DNA from: Arenicella sp.
Lineage (GTDB): Bacteria > Pseudomonadota > Gammaproteobacteria > Arenicellales > Arenicellaceae
Direction: 5' to 3'
Assembly (NCBI GenBank): GCA_018677115.1
Contig: JAHHOC010000119.1
Span: forward strand, 1-5,049
Length of the DNA stretch: 5,049 nucleotides
The translations under genes were made by a program, and so were the position numbers. Below are positions 1-5,049 of the stretch, one piece after another. A model generated the notes under the pieces. It saw only the letters and a list, made by a program, of their open reading frames with translations. It did no database searches and had not been told where the DNA came from. Each line of letters begins with the position of its first letter. Position 1 is the stretch's first letter.

Positions 1-555
1 GCGATAGCGCGCTTGCTCTTATTTGGCGCCCGCGATGTCTGGTTTGTAGTGGCGCTGCCTTTATACCTGGTGTCGGTGCTGGGGTGGGAGTATTCCTCTG
101 TGGGTGGCTTTCTCGCGCTTTGGATTATCGGCTATGGATTCATTCAGTCCATGGCACCGCGTATTACCGGGGTTGCGCACGGCACACCTGACGGGCGTGA
201 TGTGATTGGTTGGGCACTCGGGCTGGCAACAATTACCTTGTTGCTGGCGATTGGCGTTTACCAGTCCCTCGATCCGCTGCACAGCCTCATTCCCGGGCTG
301 CTTATTTTTGGCGCGGTGTTTGCAGTGAACTCATCCGTTCACAGCTACCTGATTGTCAGTTACTCGCATGCCGAACGGGTGTCGATGGATGTCGGGTTTT
401 ACTATATGGCCAATGCCATGGGTCGTTTGATAGGTACTGTATTATCCGGCTATCTTTTTCAGGTGTACGGGCTACTCGCTTGCCTGATTGTCTCAGGATT
501 GTTCTTGCTTATTTCAGCGGCAGTGGCGACAAAGTTACCGGTTGCGGCCAACTGA
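1..555 (+). CDS. arsJ: ArsJ-like MFS efflux permease, C-terminal half (5' end outside window)
   Basis: The reading frame is open from base 1 and ends at TGA 553-555, giving the last 184 residues of a membrane protein; a TTG at base 13 is internal, not a start. Six hydrophobic segments are visible (about residues 5-28, 33-52, 68-88, 95-118, 130-151 and 156-176), which fits helices 7-12 of a 12-helix MFS carrier. The stretches FGARDVWFVVALP (8-20), GGFLALWIIGYG (35-46) and VGFYYMANAMGRLIGTVLSG (131-150) are what I recall from ArsJ. ArsJ is the inner-membrane exporter of 1-arseno-3-phosphoglycerate, which is made from arsenate by a GAPDH-type enzyme usually encoded beside arsJ. No GAPDH gene lies downstream here, so if present it should be upstream of the window. 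The MFS fold is secure; the ArsJ assignment rests on remembered motifs, and another MFS subfamily is the alternative. Confidence 0.78.
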   Translation, partial: AIARLLLFGARDVWFVVALPLYLVSVLGWEYSSVGGFLALWIIGYGFIQSMAPRITGVAHGTPDGRDVIGWALGLATITLLLAIGVYQSLDPLHSLIPGLLIFGAVFAVNSSVHSYLIVSYSHAERVSMDVGFYYMANAMGRLIGTVLSGYLFQVYGLLACLIVSGLFLLISAAVATKLPVAAN

Positions 556-600
556 TCGTACCCGGATCGCCACCCACTGAGGCTTTGTGCATATCGGTCT

Positions 601-613
601 CTGCAGTGTGCAG
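601..613. repeat. Short hairpin/near-tandem repeat after the permease gene
   Basis: CTGCA (601-605) and TGCAG (609-613) form a 5-bp stem with a 3-nt loop, and the same bases also read as near-tandem TGCAGTG/TGCAGTT. No T-run follows, so it is a poor terminator. Recorded as the only other structure seen in the 118-nt gap between the permease and phoA. Confidence 0.2.
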
Positions 614-635
614 TTAGGTGATAGCGGGCGGTGAT

Positions 636-646
636 GCTAAATTAGC
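636..646. repeat. Short palindrome upstream of phoA
   Basis: GCTAA-A-TTAGC is a perfect 5-bp inverted repeat around a single base, 27 nt before ATG 674. It is short and AT-rich, so chance is possible. Its place between the permease stop and phoA would suit an operator or promoter-proximal site. Nothing identifies a regulator. Confidence 0.25.
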
Positions 647-673
647 CGGATTCGCATTAAAAATTTGACCGCC

Positions 674-2074
674 ATGAATAAAGTAATCGCCACTATTGTC
701 TGCCTTTTCATCGTTACGGCCTGCAGCCCGCATGCAATGATCGCGCCTGCAAATCAAGACATTAAAGTACCGACCACAAATGCAGCGAAAAATGTGATTT
801 TGATCATCGGCGATGGCATGGATGATCACCAGATTACCATCGCCCGCAATTATCTGGTTGGTGCCAGGGGGCGTATGACGCTCGATACCCTGCCCCACCG
901 CAGTATTGCCCAGGTTCTCACCGTTGCAGATACCAGCGCAGGGGAGGTGGTGTACGTTCCCGACTCAGCTAATACTGCCACTTCCATGGCCACCGGAAAG
1001 GTCATCAACCGGGGTCGAATTGGCACTACAGCCGGCAGCGATGAAGATATTGCTTCCATTGTTGAACTTGCCGCCAAGGCAGGGATTCGAACTGGCCTGG
1101 TGAGTACGGCGAGCGTTACCGATGCTACGCCGGCGTCATTTTATGCCCACATCAGTTTGCGGGCCTGTGAGAATCCGTCGACTATGCAAAATGCAATCTT
1201 GTACGGATTCCTGCCGGTCGATTGTTCGCCGGATCTGAAGGCAAACGGTGGGCGCGGTTCCATTGCCGAGCAATTAATTGACTCGCAGCTCGATGTTGCC
1301 CTGGGTGGTGGAATGAAACACTTTCAATTCAATGCCGAGGGCGGTAGCCAACCGCTACTGGATAGGGCTGAGCAAGCCGACTTCGCGGTAATTACCTCTA
1401 TCGATCAGTTGCACACCGCGGATATGGATAAACGATGGCTGGGTCTGTTCTCTCCCTCTACTATGCCGGTGCGTTTACGGGGTGAGAATGGCCGCATCGC
1501 CGAATCGCCCAAACCCGGCGCCGATGGTGCTGTGATTAAACCAGCACCAATGTCATGCGAACCGGAACCGAAGTTCGCTGGCGTACCAGATTTAAGGTTG
1601 TTGACCGACAAAGCACTTGCTCGCCTGAATCACAACAACCAGCGCGGTTTCTTTCTGATGATTGAGTCGGCGTCGATTGATAAGCAATCCCACCAGCGCA
1701 AACCCTGTGGCAGTATCGGTGAGGTTGAGCAATTGAACGAGGCGCTGGACAGTGCCCTTGAGTTTGCCGAAAAAAACCCACAAACGCTCATCATTGTCAC
1801 CGCCGACCATGGACAGGCCGCTCAACTGATTCCGGAAGTGAGCATCTTTGATGCTTATAACGTACCTATCAACTCACCGGGAAAATTGGCGCGTATCCGC
1901 ACATCGGAAAATGCCTTACTGGTTGTTAATTACGCGACCAATGATTTTATGCAGGCGGAGCACACCGGTGTGACTGTGCCGGTGCTGACCAATCAGCAGG
2001 GCGTCGGCAGGGTGCCGTCGATGATTCTCCAGCCGGAGCTGTTCAATATAATGACGGATTATCTGAGGCTGTGA
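674..2074 (+). CDS. phoA: PhoA-type alkaline phosphatase, predicted lipoprotein
   Basis: A 466-residue phosphomonoesterase close in length to the E. coli PhoA precursor. I chose ATG 674 over the in-frame TTG at 665 because it gives a clean lipoprotein signal: MNK, a hydrophobic core, then lipobox VTAC with the lipidated Cys at 17. Serine follows the Cys, with no Asp retention signal, so outer-membrane anchoring is expected. No clear Shine-Dalgarno precedes the ATG. Visible catalytic residues (E. coli equivalents): D47 in IGDG (D51), nucleophile S98 in PDSANTAT (S102), D150 and T152 in TDATP (D153, T155), R163 (R166), E331, D336, K337 and H340 in ESASIDKQSH (E322, D327, K328, H331), D378 and H379 in TADHGQ (D369, H370), and H430 in EHTG (H412). 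C165/C184 and C295/C345 match the two PhoA disulfides. The D150/K337 pair is the E. coli-like arrangement. Oddities: H372 is Q381 and D330 is S339, both outside the direct metal shell. It should release phosphate from organic esters at the cell surface; no canonical Pho box was recognised upstream. Confidence 0.95.
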   Translation: MNKVIATIVCLFIVTACSPHAMIAPANQDIKVPTTNAAKNVILIIGDGMDDHQITIARNYLVGARGRMTLDTLPHRSIAQVLTVADTSAGEVVYVPDSANTATSMATGKVINRGRIGTTAGSDEDIASIVELAAKAGIRTGLVSTASVTDATPASFYAHISLRACENPSTMQNAILYGFLPVDCSPDLKANGGRGSIAEQLIDSQLDVALGGGMKHFQFNAEGGSQPLLDRAEQADFAVITSIDQLHTADMDKRWLGLFSPSTMPVRLRGENGRIAESPKPGADGAVIKPAPMSCEPEPKFAGVPDLRLLTDKALARLNHNNQRGFFLMIESASIDKQSHQRKPCGSIGEVEQLNEALDSALEFAEKNPQTLIIVTADHGQAAQLIPEVSIFDAYNVPINSPGKLARIRTSENALLVVNYATNDFMQAEHTGVTVPVLTNQQGVGRVPSMILQPELFNIMTDYLRL

Positions 2075-2101
2075 GATTGAAGGCAGTTAGTGAGCTGGTC
2101 A

Positions 2102-2118
2102 GGATAATCTTGGATAAT
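2102..2118 (+). repeat. Tandem GGATAAT direct repeat in the phoA-DUF3604 gap
   Basis: Two exact copies of GGATAAT (2102-2108 and 2112-2118) are separated by 3 nt, a 10-nt period or one helical turn. Each copy contains GATAAT, one base from the -10 consensus, but no good -35 hexamer lies at 16-18 nt upstream of either. The arrangement could be a tandem site for a response regulator or part of a promoter for the downstream three genes. It is not the CTGTCAT-type Pho box. The repeat is seen directly; a regulatory role is only inferred. Confidence 0.35.
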
Positions 2119-2140
2119 GGCTGTGCTAAGCTATTGTGAT

Positions 2141-2180
2141 TGCTGAAACCAGCACTGAACCTGGACGTGCGGCCAGCCGC
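2141..2180 (+). other. Two small hairpins in the leader of the DUF3604 gene
   Basis: TGCTG (2141-2145) pairs with CAGCA (2150-2154) around an AAAC loop. GCGGC (2169-2173) pairs with GCCGC (2176-2180), with a loop of only CA unless the inner pair opens. CCAG (2149-2152) could instead pair with CTGG (2161-2164), which would disrupt the first stem. Neither hairpin is followed by a T-run, so they are not intrinsic terminators. They end 24 nt before ATG 2205 and might affect mRNA stability or translation. Confidence 0.25.
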
Positions 2181-2204
2181 CTCGCTAAAATCAGAATAAA
2201 CCAT

Positions 2205-4037
2205 ATGAATACAAACGCCATTAAGCCGATTCTGCACATCCTTATGCTTTACTTTATATTCCTGCTGTTGCCCGCGCATGCCGGTAATGAAGTTCAGGAA
2301 TACTCGCCCTATGCTGCCAGCGAAAAGCAAAAACGGGTACTTTGGGGGGAAACCCACTTGCACACCACTCTATCTTTGGATGCGCGTGCTTTTGGCGTTG
2401 AGTTGGACCAGGAAACCGCCTACCGTTTCGCCCGCGGCGAACAGGTGACATCAACCCATGGGTTGCCGGTCAAACTCTCGAGGCCACTGGATTTTCTGGT
2501 TGTGTCTGATCACTCGGATGCTATGGGTACCATGGCGGAGATTATCCGCGGCAACAAGGAGTTTATCGCAGATCCAATCGTCGCGGACTGGTTCAAGCGG
2601 CTGAACGATCTTGACGCGGAAGACATACTAAATACCCGCATGGAAGTGATGCGTGCGTTAACCAACGGGTCGGCCCCCGACCTGCTGTTTGACACTGGTT
2701 TTTTCAAAACCACCTGGCAAAATTATTTACAAAAGGCAGAGGAGTTTAATGAGCCGGGCCGCTTCACCACGATAATTGGATACGAATGGACGTCGTCACC
2801 CGAAGGTAGCAATTTGCATCGCAATGTGTTGTACCGAGACGGTGCTGACAAGGCCTCGACAACATTACCCTTCACAACATTCGACAGCGACAACCCGGAG
2901 GATTTGTGGCGTGCGCTGGAGGACTATGAGAGAAAATCCGGCGGGCAGGTATTGGCCATCGCGCACAACGGTAATATCAGCAATGGCATTATGTTTCCGG
3001 AGATAAACCCTGCCACCGGCGAACCGCTGACTCGGGAATACGCAGAGACGCGGGCGCGCTGGGAGCCGATATACGAGGTGACACAGATCAAGGGCGATGG
3101 TGAAACTCACCCCTTGCTGTCACCCACTGATGAATTTGCCGACTACGAAACATGGGCACGCGGCAATTTCGAGGGCGTACCCAAAACCGACGCTATGATC
3201 CCCTACGAATATGCGCGGGCGGCGCTTACCCGGGGACTGAAAATCGATAGCTCTGTCGGTGCAAATCCCTATCAATTTGGCATGATCGGTGCCACGGACA
3301 GTCATACCGGCCTGGCTACCGGCGATGAAGATAATTTTTTCGGCAAGATGAGCTATATGGAGCCTTCAGCAAGCCGCTGGGACGGGGTATTGGGGGATAC
3401 CGGCGGACAAAAAACATTCGGCTGGCAAATGGCCGCGTCCGGTTATGCAGGAGTGTGGGCGACTGAAAACACCCGCGAGGCCATTTTCGACGCCATGATG
3501 CGCCGAGAAACCTATGCCACTACCGGTCCGCGTATGACGGTTAAATTTGATGCACACTACGGCAAGCAGAGCGTACCGATGGGTGGTGAACTGAAAGGCA
3601 AAAGAAAAAGCGAGTCACCAATTTTCATGGTCAGCGCCTGGAAAGACCCTATGGGCGCGAACCTTGATCGGGTTCAGATTATAAAGGGTTGGCTGCAGGC
3701 TGACGGCAGCACCAGTGAAAAAATATTCAACGTGGCCTGGTCGGGAGACCGCCATCTCGACCGCTCGGGAAAGTTGCCTAGCGTGGGTAATACGGTGGAT
3801 GTTTCAACCGCGACCTACAAGAACAGCATTGGTGCCGTTAACCTCGAAGTCGAGTGGCAGGATCCTGATTTTGATGGCGGTCAATCAGCTTATTACTACG
3901 CACGCGTGCTTGAAATACCGACACCTCGCTGGACCGCCTACGACGCCGTGCGGTTCAATGAAAAGATTGATAATGATGAAGTGCCAATGATCACCCGGGA
4001 AAGGGCCTATACGTCGCCGATCTGGTATCAACCGTAG
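2205..4037 (+). CDS. Secreted DUF3604-family protein, putative PHP-like metallohydrolase
   Basis: A 610-residue protein of the DUF3604 family, whose activity is not established to my knowledge. ATG 2205 is chosen over the upstream in-frame GTG 2136 because it puts a Sec signal peptide at the N-terminus: K7, a hydrophobic run at 9-22, and a likely cut after A26 (AHA|GN). The ribosome-binding site is poor. The family domain spans about 44-607. Candidate metal ligands appear in order: GETHLH (H51, H53), SDHSD (101-105), GYEW (E194), NLHRN (H205), AHNGN (H254), EVTQIKGDGE (E291) and ATDSH (D365, H367). HxH followed by DHxD, E, H and DxH resembles the PHP phosphoesterase order, so a metal-dependent hydrolase is a reasonable inference. 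The stretch ENTREAIFDAMMRRETYATTGPR (split: ENTREAIFDA 421-430, then RRETYATTGPR 433-443) is a family hallmark I recognise, followed by a beta-rich C-terminal part. It lies 130 nt after phoA and 15 nt before the next gene, so it probably leads the downstream unit. Family call firm, function unknown. Confidence 0.88.
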   Translation: MNTNAIKPILHILMLYFIFLLLPAHAGNEVQEYSPYAASEKQKRVLWGETHLHTTLSLDARAFGVELDQETAYRFARGEQVTSTHGLPVKLSRPLDFLVVSDHSDAMGTMAEIIRGNKEFIADPIVADWFKRLNDLDAEDILNTRMEVMRALTNGSAPDLLFDTGFFKTTWQNYLQKAEEFNEPGRFTTIIGYEWTSSPEGSNLHRNVLYRDGADKASTTLPFTTFDSDNPEDLWRALEDYERKSGGQVLAIAHNGNISNGIMFPEINPATGEPLTREYAETRARWEPIYEVTQIKGDGETHPLLSPTDEFADYETWARGNFEGVPKTDAMIPYEYARAALTRGLKIDSSVGANPYQFGMIGATDSHTGLATGDEDNFFGKMSYMEPSASRWDGVLGDTGGQKTFGWQMAASGYAGVWATENTREAIFDAMMRRETYATTGPRMTVKFDAHYGKQSVPMGGELKGKRKSESPIFMVSAWKDPMGANLDRVQIIKGWLQADGSTSEKIFNVAWSGDRHLDRSGKLPSVGNTVDVSTATYKNSIGAVNLEVEWQDPDFDGGQSAYYYARVLEIPTPRWTAYDAVRFNEKIDNDEVPMITRERAYTSPIWYQP

Positions 4038-4052
4038 AGCATCGCCACTGAA

Positions 4053-4460
4053 ATGGTAAAGGTGTTGCCTAAACCTTATTTTTTATTCGGCGATTGTCTG
4101 TCGGTGATGATCACCGGGGCGCTCGCCTGCATTGTCGCTCTGGCTGTAACACCCTCAGGCTGGCCAATGATTCTGGCAATGATACCGGCAATGCTCAGCG
4201 GTATGATAGTGGCTTTGATTCTGGCTCCTCTGGTTTTCGTGCGTTATTTCGGCGCCATGGAAGTCATGGTGCCATCTATGCTCGGCGCGATGCTGGCCGG
4301 CATGTGGGCAGGCATGAAATTGACCATGAGTGGTGCCGGGTACACTCACGCTGCGATCGATGGAGCCCTAATTGGCGCAGCGTCGCTGGTATTTTGTTAT
4401 CTGTTTAATATGCTCACGCAGGTTCGTGATACAAAGGTGCAGCATGAGCGCAGTGACTGA
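4053..4460 (+). CDS. Small methionine-rich integral membrane protein (unknown function)
   Basis: I do not recognise a named family. The 135-residue product has four likely membrane helices (about 14-34, 38-62, 68-90 and 97-120), a short N-terminus and a charged C-terminal tail ending HERSD. Fourteen of 135 residues are Met. In the second helix they fall exactly every four residues (M39, M43, M47, M51), and in the third region likewise (M72, M76, M80, M84, M88, M92), with small Gly/Ala residues between, including G83xxxG87. This would put a stripe of thioethers along one helix face. C15, C26, C115 and H99 are further possible soft-metal ligands. The gene starts 15 nt after the DUF3604 stop and overlaps the methyltransferase start by 17 nt, so the three are probably co-transcribed and the last two translationally coupled. 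The neat membrane topology and tight junctions show it is real despite a weak ribosome-binding site. A metal channel or a helix-packing device is possible; neither is shown. Confidence 0.8.
   Translation: MVKVLPKPYFLFGDCLSVMITGALACIVALAVTPSGWPMILAMIPAMLSGMIVALILAPLVFVRYFGAMEVMVPSMLGAMLAGMWAGMKLTMSGAGYTHAAIDGALIGAASLVFCYLFNMLTQVRDTKVQHERSD
4433..4439 (+). promoter_or_regulatory. Ribosome-binding site for the methyltransferase
   Basis: AAAGGTG contains AAGGTG, one mismatch from AAGGAG, ending 4 nt before ATG 4444. It is the best Shine-Dalgarno match in front of any start in the window. It supports initiation at 4444 inside the end of the membrane-protein gene, so the two frames overlap by 17 nt. 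Confidence 0.6.
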
Positions 4461-5049
4461 TACTAAAACGCAGCGCAAGTGGGATCGTGCCGCGCCAAAT
4501 TTCGATTTTATGGCGGGGCTGGGTGCCGAAAAGCGATGGGCGCCTCGCAAAGCGGAGCTTTTTAGGGAGATGCGGGGTAATGTTCTGTTTCTTGCGCTGG
4601 GAACCGGCTTGGACATTGAACATTTCCCCGTCGGCAAGACAATTGAGACCATCGATATCAGCCCCAGAATGCTCGAACTCGCGCAGCCAAAAATTGACGC
4701 CTATGACGGCACCATCAATGCGCACGTTATGGATGTTCACAATCTTGATTACCCGGCTGATCATTTTGATCAGATCTACACATCCTGCACGTTTTGTTCC
4801 GTGCCGCAACCAATTGATGGATTGAAGTCGCTCTATCGCGTGTTAAAACCGGGCGGTGAGCTGCGGATGTTCGAGCATACCGGTAGCCGCTATTTTCCGT
4901 TTAACCTGATGATGCATTTTATGACCTTGATCACCCGCAAAATCGGGCCGGACATGAACCGTACTACGGTCAAAAACGTGATCGCAGCAGGATTCAAGAT
5001 TGTTGAAGTCAGGCCGGTGTATCTTGACGTGGTAAAGACCATCATCGCC
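4444..5049 (+). CDS. Class I SAM-dependent methyltransferase (PmtA/METTL7-like), 3' end outside window
   Basis: Reading from ATG 4444, the frame stays open for 202 codons to the window edge with no stop. ATG 4444 is preceded by AAGGTG at good spacing. The Rossmann motifs are in order: motif I around ALGTG (51-55) after the strand VLFL, the acidic residue D71 in TIDISPRML binding the ribose of SAM, MD at 96-97, the motif IV region DQIYTSCTFCSVPQP (109-123), RVLKPGG (132-138) and then FEHTG (143-147). The CSVP motif, the EH after the KPGG strand, and NRTT...AAGF (172-184) resemble the UbiE-like group containing bacterial phospholipid N-methyltransferases and METTL7 thiol methyltransferases. Members run a little over 200 residues, so only a short tail is probably missing. 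The fold is certain; the substrate is not. ArsM signature cysteines were not seen, though C115 and C118 form a CxxC. Coupling to the membrane protein upstream suggests a lipid or membrane-associated substrate. Confidence 0.88.
   Translation, partial: MSAVTDTKTQRKWDRAAPNFDFMAGLGAEKRWAPRKAELFREMRGNVLFLALGTGLDIEHFPVGKTIETIDISPRMLELAQPKIDAYDGTINAHVMDVHNLDYPADHFDQIYTSCTFCSVPQPIDGLKSLYRVLKPGGELRMFEHTGSRYFPFNLMMHFMTLITRKIGPDMNRTTVKNVIAAGFKIVEVRPVYLDVVKTIIA

Noticed and set aside
210..617. 135-codon + strand ORF overlapping the permease end
   Set aside because: It is in another frame of the permease gene, has no recognisable domain and lacks the hydrophobic pattern that makes the main frame convincing.
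556..673. Pho box upstream of phoA
   Set aside because: No pair of CTGTCAT-like heptamers at 11-nt spacing was found; the TGCAGTG/TGCAGTT repeat does not match.
2169..2180. GC-rich hairpin as a terminator after phoA
   Set aside because: The stem is 5 bp with a 2-nt loop and no T-run follows, so it is not a credible intrinsic terminator.
2136..2204. Upstream GTG start extending the DUF3604 protein by 23 residues
   Set aside because: It would bury the signal peptide behind an Arg/Lys-containing stretch and has no good ribosome-binding site; ATG 2205 gives a normal Sec signal.
4414..4809. 131-codon - strand ORF
   Set aside because: Antisense to the methyltransferase and the membrane-protein end, with no domain or signal; explained by the coding on the + strand.
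4487..4825. 112-codon + strand ORF inside the methyltransferase region
   Set aside because: Out of frame with the ATG 4444 reading, which carries all SAM-binding motifs; this ORF is Arg/Ser-rich shadow sequence.
4444..5049. Methyltransferase as ArsM (arsenite methyltransferase)
   Set aside because: The protein is short and lacks the ArsM cysteine layout; the CSVP, KPGG and EH motifs fit the PmtA/METTL7-like group better.

Overview
The window reads as a chromosomal segment from a Gram-negative proteobacterium, most likely a marine-type gammaproteobacterium. This is an inference from moderate GC, a lipobox lipoprotein, a Sec signal peptide and the gene families present; no marker gene fixes the taxon. 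All five genes lie on the + strand and fill nearly the whole window. Both ends are cut inside genes. No RNA gene, insertion sequence, CRISPR array or convincing intrinsic terminator was seen.

Layout: (1) 1-555 is the C-terminal half of an MFS permease that I recognise as ArsJ-like, the exporter of 1-arseno-3-phosphoglycerate. (2) After a 118-nt gap comes a complete PhoA-type alkaline phosphatase (674-2074) with an N-terminal lipobox, so probably an outer-membrane-anchored enzyme. (3) After a 130-nt gap with repeats and small hairpins comes a secreted DUF3604-family protein (2205-4037) carrying a PHP-like set of His/Asp/Glu metal-ligand motifs. (4) Fifteen nt later is a small four-helix membrane protein (4053-4460) with a striking every-fourth-residue methionine ladder. 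(5) Overlapping it by 17 nt is a class I SAM-dependent methyltransferase (4444-5049), open at the right edge and probably only a few residues short of complete.

Possible joint role (inference): the last three genes are spaced like one transcription unit; phoA and the permease may belong to it or have their own promoters. If the ArsJ call is right, the region links arsenate detoxification with phosphate handling. ArsJ exports a phosphorylated, arsenylated three-carbon compound that falls apart to arsenate and 3-phosphoglycerate, and an envelope-anchored phosphatase could recover the phosphate that would otherwise be lost. The DUF3604 protein may be a second envelope metallohydrolase. The methionine-rich membrane protein plus a thiol/lipid-type methyltransferase look like a separate module, perhaps dealing with a soft metal or metalloid. 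Neither idea is proven by the sequence.
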